NCBI GenBank assembly: GCA_037833965.1
Contig: AP031352.1
Coordinates: 3,142,501 to 3,206,500, forward strand
DNA: 64,000 nucleotides
Direction of reading: 5' to 3'
DNA from: Marchantia polymorpha subsp. ruderalis
Lineage: Eukaryota; Streptophyta; Marchantiopsida; Marchantiales; Marchantiaceae
Shown: piece after piece, positions 1 to 11,000 of the stretch
Layout: each line of letters starts with the position of its first letter
How positions within the stretch are numbered: the stretch's first letter is position 1
Program-made: the position numbers and the translations under genes
The notes under the pieces: generated by a model
Seen by the model: only the letters and a program-made list of their open reading frames with translations
Databases searched by the model: none
What the model was told of the DNA's origin: nothing

Positions 1-1
1 G

Positions 2-1507
2 TCCTGCACTAGAAAATCGATCCCCCATGCTGACGATGATTTGGGAGCAGGGCGGGAGAATTTTAATTGGTACAAACCACAGATTTTCATCCTCAATTCC
101 CAATCCGAGATCGGAGTTTTGGGTCTGAGCCACTGTAATCTTTCAAACATTAGCGATTATTGCGTCCTTCGCAGTGAGTTCAGAGTCTGGTTCGTTTCTT
201 ACTTCACGTTGCTCGCCCTACATGACTTCACACATCTCATGGGAAACTCCCTAGAGATTCTTGAAGTCCACAGACTCTCATTACTATTCGAGCTTCCAAC
301 AGGCCAGTGGATTGAATTCGTCATGTTTACGATATCTCAACTGTACTCAACATTCATCCTTATTCAGAAGTCAGGGAAGTATCGATTGGCTCCAAGTAAA
401 TCAGTAAATCTGTTGGCAAGCCATCCCGAAGTTGACCGAATGGTCCAGATTTCAAATCTACTCCAATCGAACAGGACTCTAGATTCGGAAGGATCGCATT
501 CGAGGTTGTGGGATAGGCCATGGATTGAAAATTGGGCTAAGAAATCGAAGAAGAAGTCCTCCGCACCCAAGCCTGTGAGCAACGAGACCAAGGACCCGCC
601 GCCGCCGCCGCCGCCAGTAGAGCAGAAGCCAGAGGCACCTGAACCTGCACCCACAACCTCGAATGTGGATCCTCGAGTTGTTCAGCAACCGGTGGAGCCG
701 TATCGTGGACTGCAATTAGGAAGTCGGGCCGAAGGACTCCGCATAATCCCGGGTGATATCATGATCACTCGAAGGTCGAGACCTCCCTTCGACCCTGCAG
801 GGGCAAGTAGTCATCCCATGGCTAATCCCGGCGGTCGTTGCACGCTGTTCGTCGACCATGGATACTTCGAAAGGAGAAGGAAAGACGTGTACGAGCTCGA
901 GCACATGATGGACAGGTGTTTCGATGAAGGTGACATGATTGTACGCTTCGGCTCATTCAGTATCTACTGGTTGTGGTCTTTTCTCAATCCTTTCGAGTGT
1001 TTCGAATTTCAGTGGGAAACTCCGCCCCCGAGCTGGTTCCTGTTTTCGAGAGCTCAGTCGAAGCCGCTGCCGCCTCCATTGAAGACCTTCAATCGTCGGT
1101 GGATGGTCGTCGGTAGGCAACAACCAGAGCTTCCGGACGCCCAGGCCATCAGGCCTCGGCTGGGTGATATCATCATACGACGCGAGGAGGCTATGGTGTG
1201 GTGGCAGAGCGACTTCAGATTTCAGACTGAAGATCTTCTGATTCGTGCTGGTTACGAGAGAGAACCCGACTCGGAGTTAACGCTAGCAGCTGTGGAGATG
1301 TACGAATGCAGTGTGCACTCGGTCACTGAATTCATGGGTCGAAACAGCACGGAGGTAATCAGCATCATTTGGACTTTTCTAGGCAGGGATATGCAGTACT
1401 ACGGTCCTGGCTTGATAGGTCAAGATCAGATGAGACTGCAGTTTAATGGACCATCGGGACGCTCACTGTCTAACAGGCCGAGCGTTAATACCCTAGCTTT
1501 GGACTAA
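2..1507 (+). CDS. hypothetical proline-rich protein, 5' end open at window edge
   Basis: One frame is open from the left edge (position 2) to a TAA at 1505-1507. The first in-frame ATG is at 239, giving 422 aa, but the true start or an upstream exon may lie outside the window. A lysine-rich patch (about 539-559) is followed by a run of seven prolines (about 595-616) and further Pro/Glu-rich sequence. The C-terminal half is rich in Trp, Phe and Arg. It contains two similar short motifs, GDIMITRR (from about 752) and GDIIIRR (from about 1164), and a related GDMIVRF between them, so it may hold diverged internal repeats. I see no signal peptide or membrane segment and recognise no family. An open frame this long in a roughly 50% GC stretch is unlikely by chance. 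It could still be a captured or repeat-derived gene, or one exon of a larger gene. Confidence 0.45.
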   Translation, partial: SCTRKSIPHADDDLGAGRENFNWYKPQIFILNSQSEIGVLGLSHCNLSNISDYCVLRSEFRVWFVSYFTLLALHDFTHLMGNSLEILEVHRLSLLFELPTGQWIEFVMFTISQLYSTFILIQKSGKYRLAPSKSVNLLASHPEVDRMVQISNLLQSNRTLDSEGSHSRLWDRPWIENWAKKSKKKSSAPKPVSNETKDPPPPPPPVEQKPEAPEPAPTTSNVDPRVVQQPVEPYRGLQLGSRAEGLRIIPGDIMITRRSRPPFDPAGASSHPMANPGGRCTLFVDHGYFERRRKDVYELEHMMDRCFDEGDMIVRFGSFSIYWLWSFLNPFECFEFQWETPPPSWFLFSRAQSKPLPPPLKTFNRRWMVVGRQQPELPDAQAIRPRLGDIIIRREEAMVWWQSDFRFQTEDLLIRAGYEREPDSELTLAAVEMYECSVHSVTEFMGRNSTEVISIIWTFLGRDMQYYGPGLIGQDQMRLQFNGPSGRSLSNRPSVNTLALD

Positions 1508-2544
1508 GCAATTATTTATGCTGTCTTTATTTAAACCAAGAGAAACGTGCAAAGCATCAGATTTTACACCCGCAAGTCCGATTCTCATTAATCTCCTTGA
1601 GGTATTGTTCGGCTCATCATATCTCAATACTCTTCTTCAGAAAAAATATTTGTTGGATGTAATGCAGGACTCTGCATGACATGCATAGTACTGCATTGGG
1701 CTTCAAAGCTTTGCCCTGAGTGTATCAAATCTATCCACCCATGGCAATTTTTTCATATCCCTCTTTCACCCATTACCGTTGTCCATACCCATGATACCAC
1801 CACCATTTGGTTACACTTAATCCTATAAGCTCTTAACTACACTTAATCCGAGAGCTCAATCTAAGTGAAACCCATCCACTCCTTGTAACCACCCATTTAC
1901 CCATGGGTATTGGGTATTCATTTCAGGACTCTTATGTAATGGCATGAAGATCCATTATACTGATCTTGTACCATGTAACTGTACGCTTTTTAATGTTCTT
2001 CAACGATTTTTGTCATTTTATCCATGAAAATCCTTCAAAATATGGCCATTGAGCCCTGGAAGCATTCAATATCATCTTCCGATGGGCTAGCCTCAATATA
2101 ATTCCAATACAAATATTTTTATATAAGAATCAAGATATCATAACTATTTAATTCAAATTTGCAAATTCGAACCAATCATCCTCAATATACATGACAAACC
2201 AATCTTAGTTCAAGAACATAATAGATGAGCATTAACGCTTAGTATGGTAGTCTCTAATAATCTAAACAAAGTATATATCTTTGGTTACGAGTACCAAGTG
2301 TGGCAGCCTATCGTTGTTACATACCCGCAGACTCCAACTTTGGAGTACTGCAAGTCTAAAGGGAGAGAAACTGCAATGAAAGCCAAACGTCCAATTCGCT
2401 CACCGGTTCCACTAAGTCTCCAAAGTCTCATGCGAGACAATAGAGAACCCGTGTGAAATTGTACAGTGTCATGCAGCGTAAAATTCCCTAGATCAGTGTG
2501 AAAGTGCTGGCATACGCACAAATTTGAGCAAGGTTTTTGGCGAT
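1508..2544. other. intergenic stretch with ACCCAT-rich patch
   Basis: No gene is seen. Between about 1735 and 1920 the motif ACCCAT/CCCAT recurs several times and ends in the palindrome TACCCATGGGTA (about 1898-1909). This could be the subterminal region of a degraded transposon, but no ends or target duplications are visible. Confidence 0.3.
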
Positions 2545-2549
2545 GGAAT
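2545..2549. repeat. target site duplication GGAAT, left copy
   Basis: GGAAT lies directly before the element end TGTAATAACCC at 2550. The same five bases follow the other element end at 7420. This fixes both borders of the type II element. Confidence 0.93.
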
Positions 2550-2704
2550 TGTAATAACCCACCAAAGGCTAAAACTGCAGTATGGTGGTAAAAAGATCGA
2601 ACCCACAGGGACAGAGGCAACACGCAGAGTAAAAGTGTCACGTTTAACAGACTTTTGTAGAGTTTGAATTCTCAGGCGACTGTCACTCCCAGAAATACTG
2701 CAGT

Positions 2705-2762
2705 GCTCGACTCGGAGGCTCGACTCGGAGGAGGATCTCGACTCGGAGGATGCTCGGAGGAT
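2705..2762. repeat. short tandem amplification of CTCGACTCGGAGG
   Basis: The motif CTCGACTCGGAGG occurs about three times in near tandem, with a fourth partial unit, inside the tail of the type II element. The homologous stretch in the other type II copy (about 27538-27565) is shorter, so this is a copy-specific local expansion. Confidence 0.6.
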
Positions 2763-3444
2763 GCACAGTACAGCGTAGTCACTCAACACACACACACACA
2801 CACCTGAAACTGGCAAAAGCACAACTCGGAGGTCGGTCAGGACCTCCGCTTCGGATTTCAGGAGGAAAGTGTCTCAAAAGTTCACTCAGAGGTTCTGCAG
2901 GTAGTGACTCCCACTCCGGCTTTTACTGCCCTTCCGCCAGGAACTAGCGTAGGGTACCCGGACTGGACTTCCCACTTCGGAACGAAGCCTCTTCATACGC
3001 CGTGGACGTCATTCTCGACTCACACCAAACGCAGGGAGTGCAGGCCCGACTGAGAACTTAACTGAGACACGATCCAGTAACACACACACAACCTGAATTG
3101 CAAACCAAGGCTTACACGAAGTAATAAAACTTCACTTTGGCATTCAAGGGAAACTTCCCGTAGGAGTACAATCAGGATATGTCACTCGAAGGAGTAAGGG
3201 GGAACTGTTCAAGTATCTAACTCGCAGCCGGCTCTGAGCATCAGAAATCACCCGCAGGTGCAGATCCGCACTACTCAAGTCTCTAACCGGGTGCTAGCTC
3301 TGAACATTCAGCCGAAGGCCTTCAACTACAACATACGGTAACTTCGCTATGCTGCAGCTTCTCTACGTGGTGCCAGGAGCAAAAATGCACAAACACGTCA
3401 AGAAAGTGAGTTCCTGATCTGCACTTCCGAAACTGGAAGAGTCT

Positions 3445-3473
3445 CAAGGCAAAACGCCTTGATCTACTTTATA
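3445..3473 (-). promoter_or_regulatory. TATA box plus 17-nt hairpin of type II element
   Basis: On the minus strand TATAAAGTAG (3473-3464) is followed by the perfect stem-loop CAAGGC-GTTTT-GCCTTG (3461-3445). The span from the first T of the TATA box to the end of the hairpin is 29 nt, as in the other four copies. A start site would be expected near the hairpin's 3' foot. It lies just past the ORF stop, so it would drive the tail and whatever follows, not the ORF itself. Confidence 0.65.
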
Positions 3474-3505
3474 CCCTCAAAGGTCCTAACTAACACTACG
3501 CTATG

Positions 3506-6061
3506 CTATCTACTACTCGCAACATCTGCGCGAAACCAAACTATACTACTGCACTCGGCGGATCCGGTGCTGCGCCTCCTGCGCGCCGGACTGCTCCGCT
3601 CGCTGTCTCTACCTTGCCAGTCTTCCGACCGGCTGCGCAACCCCAGGCGTCGGAGGGCTGCAGTGACTTCCGACTCTAAGTGCGCCATAGTGTCGCGCGC
3701 ACCCGACAAGAAGGTTTCTAATTTCCTCGCTACTCGCCGCCGACTCCGACTGTCACCCTCCGTCAAAGCCGACGCCCGAAGCTCGAACTCCCTGAGTGTG
3801 ATCCTCTCTTGAGCTGCCACCTCCCAATGGGCGTATCCTTTTAGACAGTGAGTCACCCGCGTCGCCAACTCTTCTCGCGCCCGGCAGCTGCCTTCCACCT
3901 CTGCTAGCTGCATTTCCGCTTCCGCACGCTGCGCCCGCAAATCCGAGCACTCGGATTGCAAATTGCGCAACAACTCCTCATCCTCCTTGCGGGCTCTTTG
4001 ACTTTCTTCCAAGGCGCGCGTCTAGCGCGCAAGCTCTGCTGCTAGGATGCGGTTTTGTCTCCGCTCTTCCTGCAATTCTGACTCGATCTTTGCCCGCATT
4101 AGCTCGGCCTCCGCCTGGCTTTTCGTCGCCGCATCCTCCCTCTGCTGCTGCAAGGCTTGGTATAGCTTCTGTGTGACCGCCAGGTGTTGTCGGAGGGCAG
4201 TGTTCCTTTCCACATATACTTGGCACCTAGAGGCCCAAGTGGCCACCTTGCTCCTCGTCCTGCGCTTGACAGTCTCCACATAAGACTGCGGTTTTCCAGT
4301 ACCCGAGTACTTGGATGTCTTGCGATCCAGATATCGCAGGAGAGGGACTATCTGCTCGCACAACACCCCTGTTGGCGTTTTCTGCACAGAGTCCGCTTCC
4401 TGCTCTTCCGAGCTCGTCTCATCCTCAGTCTCGAGGATTTCAGTCGCCACCGAATCCCTTGGCGACTCCCTGGAACTGTGGCGCGCAGCAGCTTCCGCTG
4501 CGACTGCCACACCACTGCCTGCTAAAATATCCAGGGCAGTGGGGGATCCCACTGCTTGAGCCCCTGTTCCGGCTCGATCTTCGGTCTCCGAAGGGGTCGA
4601 CGCCGCAGTGACTCTTGTCACCTTTGCACCGCCCGCTTCTGCTGCCTGCCCTTCCGGCGCAATCTGCGCGGAAGGTGTCTTCGCTGAAGGTGCGTCCGCC
4701 GAAGGCGGCTGCACACTGGTCGCCGGCCCTGTCCGTCTCGCAGTCGGCGAATCCGGCCGACTCTCTGTTGACCGACTCGCAGTCGGCCGACTAGCAGTTG
4801 TCCGACTGGGAGTCGGATACACCCTGCGTGTCTTTACTCCACTTGGCTTGCTTGCTGGCGGCGTTTTCCCAGAAGTGCCTTCCGCCGAAGACGAATTTCT
4901 GAGGGTTGTTGGCTCGTCAGCCAAACTCTCTTCTGCTTCTGGCCGGCTGTCCGGTTCAACGCGCCGCTCAGTTGGCCTTCCTTCCGCTTGTCGACCTTCA
5001 GTCGCCCGACTCGTAGTCGGCCGACTGTCAGTCCGTCCATCTCCTTCCGAAGGCATTGGTGCCTTCTGCGCAGAGGTATTTGTCGACTTCCCTAGAATCT
5101 GCGCGATTATCTCCTTCTGCGTGGGATTCCGCCGGACCGGAGTACGCCCGGTCTCCTCAGTACTAGTTGGCATTTTGCGTGCCCTCTGTTTTGGTCGACT
5201 GTGAGGCTCGTGGGTGGGCCGACCACGAGTCGGCGCAGCTGGCACTTCCGGCTGCCTGTCCTCAGGTCTCTCATCCCACTTCCGCTTTCGCGGAATGCGC
5301 TCACTTCGACGTTCTTCTGCTGCTCTTGCTGGGGCCGGAGCCGGAGGCGGACTGGCAGGTTCCTCGTCCGGATCCGTGTCTACTTCGGCCTCCCGTGAGT
5401 ATCTACTTGGATAGCTCCGTGTCAGCAGCGGAAACCGTGTCCGCTCTGAATTTGTCAAACATCCCATCGTCCGATAAAACACAATCAAGTAAGGCGAAAG
5501 ATGATTGAGGGTTCCTCCTTTCTCTTCTTGCGCATGTTGGCGCGTTACCTTCCACAGGAGTCGTGCGCAATGCACTGGAGCTCCTGACAACACTAGCTCC
5601 ACAAATTCTACCTGCCAACCATGCATGTAAGCGGTCTTGGTCGGCTGCAATATCTGCAGCAATGCAGTCGCGACATTTCTCCGCAATCGATCTTTGTAAT
5701 CCCGTGTCCGGAAACCGTTCTTGGGATGCCTGGCAACTTTGAAGAGCTCATTGTAGGAGATTTCTTCCTCCTGGGACACCTTCACGCTATCGGCCTCGAA
5801 GAGGAGATCCCCTTCCTCGCCGGCACACCTGCCCAACACCTGCGCCTAGTTACAAATGTCCCATCTTTCTGGATGTGGACGGAATCCGCGTGAGGGCTTG
5901 TGTCTCTCCTGCAGATACTCGCGCACCATCTCCGGACATGTCCAGTTCCACCCCCACAGGAGGAAATCGAGCTTCAGCCCCAGCAGCACATCTTGAAATG
6001 CGCGTAGACCGATCTGCGGCACCCTGAGGGGAGACACTCGCAGCTGGGGAACCTTCGACAT
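3506..6061 (-). pseudogene. type II element protein gene, two nonsense codons
   Basis: A single frame runs from an ATG at 6061 (protein start MSKVPQLRVS) to a stop at 3506, about 850 codons, broken by TAG at 5848-5846 and TAG at 4024-4022. The first replaces the Trp seen in type I proteins (DWAQ) and also occurs in the other type II copy. The second replaces a Gln that the other copy keeps (ELARQ), so it is private. Order: a conserved N-terminal domain (LDFLLWGWNW, RDYKDRLRRN, GGTLNHLSPYLI), a long low-complexity Arg/Pro/Ser/Thr linker with repeated PTASR/STESRP units, the conserved box PTALDILAGS, then EQIVPLLRYLDRK and a long coiled coil ending in RRRRSTGSAE. The N-terminal domain has the feel of plant transposon-associated or gag-like proteins. 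I cannot assign a catalytic function. Both changes are C-to-T or G-to-A, as expected from decay of methylated DNA. Confidence 0.7.
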
Positions 6062-7420
6062 TGCGTTTCCTGCACACACAAACGTTCTCCCTTTCGCTCG
6101 CCCTCTCACAATCGCCACTGCGCGTCGGCCGCTCAAGCACTGACTGTTCACTCTCTCTTCGCTCACGCTCAAGTTCGCTACTCGCAATTCTCTCCAAGGT
6201 CTGTCAAGATCCTTGCGCAACTCGTCTCCGCACTCTCTCCTCTCACTGTAGGTCTCTCCGCCCTTGCGCGTAATCTTGGAAGCTGGAACTCGCAGAATCA
6301 AGAATGAGAGAATGAGACTGGAGAGCAGTCTTTTCTTCTCCGAATTCAAGAACGTCCAACGTTCTTACTGGTTACAACGTACGCAGCCGGCTATACGGCA
6401 TAACGGTTCGCCCTTTGCATGCGCGAATTCACGTCTCCGCACTGCGCGCATTCGCATGCGTGAATGTTGAATTCTCCCGCCGCCGCCGTCTTCCGGACTC
6501 GAGTCCGCCGCAGGGTATACGTCGGCTATGTTGTCTTTCCCTAACCCGTTCATCACCGGAGGCGTGTCGCCGCTGGCGTGTTCCTTATCCATCGGCGCCT
6601 TGCTGGAGGCGCACATCCAGTCGGCGCGAATTACGCCGGCGCGTATTCGTACTGCTTATTTTGTCCTTTATGCCTCGTCCATTGCTGACGGCGCATATCC
6701 GCCAGCGCAAATCATGCCATCGCATCCGGCCATCAGCGCCACGTCGGAGGCGTACATCCGACCGGCGCTTTCCTTCCATGAGCAGCCACCAAAGGCGCTT
6801 CCGACTCTGAGTTGGTTTCCTCCCATGAGCGCGCGATTCCGCCGAAGGCGCATCGCCGAGGGCGTACGGGAGTCCTTTCCGGCTGTGAACCCTAGCGCGA
6901 ACGGCGCATGTCCGGCTACGAGTTTTCCGACGCTCATAACTTCTCCGTCCCTGATCCATCTCCGACGCTCTTGGGCTCGTTAGAACGAGCGTCCCGAGCT
7001 CTTTCTAATGCGACTTCAACCAACTGGATCTACCGTGTATTCCGATCGTTATGAAGGTTTTCCCTTTCCGCGCTAGCGGCGCATCGCCGAAGGCGCACTC
7101 ATGGTCGGACGCCTTCAGAGGTCCGGGCCCTTGTCTGACGTCTTTAGCAAAACCTCCTCCTGAGGTGTCTGCGCCGGAAGCGTAGCTTCCTTATACGCTG
7201 GAAGCGCGTGAGTAGAGACACCTCAGAAAAGGAGCTTTTGCCGAAAGCGCCGAAGACATTGGCGTTGGTACATCCGACTACGCGATTCTTCGTGACCTCG
7301 TGACGATCTCATCAATCCACTCTATTTAACGTACCCTTTTCTAACTACAAACACTGCTTCGGTACTAGTTTTCTAAAATTGTTTAAATTCTGCAAAAAAA
7401 ACAAAAAGTGTGTTACCACA

Positions 7421-7425
7421 GGAAT
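7421..7425. repeat. target site duplication GGAAT, right copy
   Basis: Partner of 2545-2549. Confidence 0.93.
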
Positions 7426-10400
7426 TTTAACTGTTATAGGAGTAATAAGTCTTTCTACCTAACAACAAACGCTCATTTTTACAAGTCAACTTGATAGATG
7501 ACTTGAAGCTGTCATTATTAACAATGGACAGTGTGAGCACCAAAAACAGAAGTGCATATTTATTTGCTACATGCGCTGTACAGTATGACTTCTACACCCT
7601 TCAAAACACAACCTTCACTCGCTTCTTCATGAATGATGACATCTAAAATGAACAAACCATTACATCTTCATTTGGAGTAAAGTATGTACTCAACTTCAAC
7701 CTGTCAAAATTCGCCTCTAGAATTTCTTATTTTTTGTAAACTTACTCCTAATTTACACTCTCATTTCAAATTTCTTCTCTTTAATGACTTGTTAATGCAC
7801 TAATCGATTGAAGCATATTTTTATTATTGATTGAGAAAAAAAATTCTATGATTATTGTGCTTATTTGCAAAGCAGGATATTTATATGAAAAAAATTCCAC
7901 ACATCACAAATTCAATATATTATGAGATAAATTTTGATATGAGAATATTTCTTTTTGAGCATCTCTTACCTTATTCTAAAAATAAAGATGGACGTTGGAT
8001 GTAGATTAGCAGTGTGTCACTTCAATAATTCTAGTTTCCAATTATGTATTCTTTCTAGAAAATAGTATGTATTTTTTCTCTTAAGAACATTAAAGCAGGT
8101 GGAATTAGAATTATATATTTTGTGTACTTCAGGTCTTTTGAATGACAATTAACAGATGCAAAGTCATGTAGTTGTATTTTTTTTTTTTTACATCTTGACA
8201 ATGCCAATCACCTTACTCTCTGCCTCTTCACATATAAAATAATCCTTTTTGTAAATTCTAAAACTTGAAAACTTTTTGAATGATCAACCCAATTCATAGA
8301 GATTTCTTTCAAATTTTTGAAGAATTGTTTTTTCATTCCTTCACCAAAAACTTTCAAACTGAATGTTTTCATCAAATCCTGACGAATTTAAACTTAAAAG
8401 ATTGAATTTGAAATGTATGCTTGATTTAAACAAATTTTCTACTAGAGCATCTTTTTTCGCAAAAATTCTAGATTTTTTTGATTTTTGAAATTAATTTCGC
8501 TTATTATCAATGACTCAGAAAGTTGTATCATTGTGTATTTTCCTATGCAATGCAAAAATTAAATTATTTTTGAGTTATTTCAGTATTTTGAATAATAGAT
8601 ATAAAAAGAACTTAAACAATTGGAATAGAAATTAACTGATGTTCTAAAGTTTTTTTATGAATACTAAATGCAATAGGTTTTAAGTTCATTCACTTGCTTT
8701 CACATGCATAACAAAAATTGCATAAAAATACCTATTGATGGAAAAATCATAAATCGATCCACTTAAAAAATTTCAATATTATTTTTCTTCTGAAATTGGA
8801 TATTATATATGGATCACTTTTTACATCAAAGGATTATCTGTTGATCAATTTTTCACCATAATCACTTTTTATATTATCAATTCAGATTGCATGTAAAATT
8901 TTCATAATTGACACCAAAGGTATTCATGAATTGTGCGGATGTTATCACCTTGAAATTTATTCTTATTTTTATTGAAATTCTTTTCTGATAAGTTCTTAAT
9001 TTCCTAATTTCTGATTTTTTTTGTTTTGTTCACTTTTTTTACTGTGTTTTGATATTGATTATAAATATTTCAAATAAAATTTCAAATATTACTTCATTGC
9101 ATAAAAATTTTTCGTTTCTTACTAATTTGATTTATATTTATACCAATAAATATATTTCAGTATATGTGATATTTTCGTTTTTAGTTTTAGGGTGAGTCTA
9201 TATCATTGATTATTCAAAAAATTATATATGTGGATTCTCCATATCAATAATATCCATCAATTATGCTTGTATTAAATTATAAGTATGATGTACTCGAATA
9301 TTTTTTCAATATTGGAATAAGTTTTATACCTTGACGATTTTTGGTGAGATAATTTTGTGCAATAAAACTGCAATCAAAGTAATTTCGTTTTATTTTTTTT
9401 TAATAACTTATAGGTAGAATAGTATACTACAATATGGGTCTCTCAGAAATCTGCTGGGTAATCCATTTGATGATTATTTTCTATAAATAATTTATGAATA
9501 ATTTGGACTTAATGTCCCTAAAAATATTTCGCTACTTTCAATTCTGATTATCAACTTGTTTATACGGTTATAATTTGAGATTATAAATCTTTTCTACATT
9601 ATTTTAGAAGTTTTCTTCAAAGAATTTTAATCTGTAGACGTGGATGTCTTAAAACAAATCATCTAAATTTCTTAAAGGCAAAAATATATATGTCTAGATA
9701 TAGAGTTATTTTTTCATACTGAAGTAAATGAATATCAAAATTTGTTGTCACTTTTATTATTCTAATCCCTTATTATGAAGACTAAATACTGTTCTGAGCA
9801 CTCAATCCTTTAAATCAAATAAAAAATGATGTGACTTAAAAAGTAATCAGGTTGACACACTTTACTTTTTTTTTATTTTAATCTTTGAACACTTATTATT
9901 CTAGAATAGATTTTAAGGTTTCTTTGAAAATAAATTAAAATTTATAATATTTATTTTTTGGAGATAATTTAGAACTAGAAAATCAAAATAGAAAACTTTT
10001 ACATAAAAATCTTGTAACTGAATAGATGTTTTGAGATATCAGATCTGTTTATCAAATAAGAAAATTTGACCAATTTTAAAACGAGATATGTCTTTGAATG
10101 AAGGTGTTTATTACATTCAGTCAGCCTCAATTGATGAGAGTTCAAAGTTTTCAAAATAAATCAAATTTGAAAAACTACAGTAACTATTAATTGATTGTAC
10201 TTATGATAAGATATTTTGCTCAATTTTTTTTATGTCATGAAATTATTTAGCATTCTGAAAACTGAATATTTTAGATTTTCAAAATGAACTTGTGATTTAA
10301 AAAAACATGATACTTTGAAGAGAAAAGGTTTTTACACAATATTCATATAAAAAACTGTTCAAAGTGATGAAGATCCGAGAAAGTTGAAGTATAACATCAT

Positions 10401-11000
10401 TTTTTGGTGAAGTTCAAAAATCTTGATTTTAGTTGGATATTTATTGGATTTTAGTTATTTAAATTGATTTTTTTGAACAAAAGCTAAGAAATCAATTTAA
10501 ATAGAATTCGCGCTTTGCAAAAAAATAAAAATATACACATATATTTTCCCAAATAACTTGAGAAATAAATATTAATGATATAATTTTAAAAATCTCATAC
10601 TAATAATTTAATTAAAATATTTAAAATATTATATCATCAAAATGACTACACATTTGAAATCATGATCACAAAAAATTATATATAAATCATCATAAATTGC
10701 TAACATATTAATATCCTAATTTGGTTATCATCAAAGTCATTGGTGAAATTTTAAGGTTTCTAAGGGTCTCTAGCTTAGGTTAATCGAATCTCATTACTCA
10801 AAGGCAACAAAAATACAAACTAACGTTAATATACAAATTGAGCTCTTGGCTAATTATGATATTCCGAAGATAAGTTTTTAATCAGAATTTTTTTATGAAC
10901 TGTGATTTAAGTCTTCAAATTTAGCAGCACTTCACCGTTGACCGTACCAAACTTTGACATGGTTGAGTCAATCATGATGTGGCTAAATTATTGAATCAAC
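7426..11000. other. AT-rich non-coding region
   Basis: Strongly AT-rich DNA with many poly-A and poly-T runs and no ORF over 60 codons. I see no gene, repeat border or recognisable element remnant. Confidence 0.6.

Larger units (their letters stand above)
2550..7420 (-). mobile_element. type II TG...CA element, complete, 4871 bp
   Basis: Read on the minus strand it starts TGTGGTAACAC at 7420 and ends GGGTTATTACA at 2550, flanked by GGAAT on both sides. Order on its own strand: an AT-rich first 60 bp, a GC-rich 5' region with many short palindromes, a broken long ORF (6061-3506), a TATA box and 17-nt hairpin (3473-3445), and a non-coding tail of about 0.9 kb holding a CA/GT microsatellite (2787-2803). 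No second LTR, pol gene, primer-binding site or polypurine tract is seen. The 5-bp duplication and TG/CA ends are what a retroviral-type integrase produces. It lacks the about 56-bp tail duplication present in type I copies. It also serves as an empty-site reference: its bases 6319-6323 (CTGGA, i.e. TCCAG on its own strand) correspond to the site occupied by the nested element at 18560. Confidence 0.88.

Noticed and set aside
2787-2803. GT/CA runs as independent microsatellite loci
   Set aside because: They are part of the conserved tail of the element in all five copies.
4740-5045. CRISPR-like array in the repeated CCGACT/AGTCGG region
   Set aside because: Units are irregularly spaced, palindromic and part of a reading frame. 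There are no unique spacers of constant length, and the DNA is eukaryotic.
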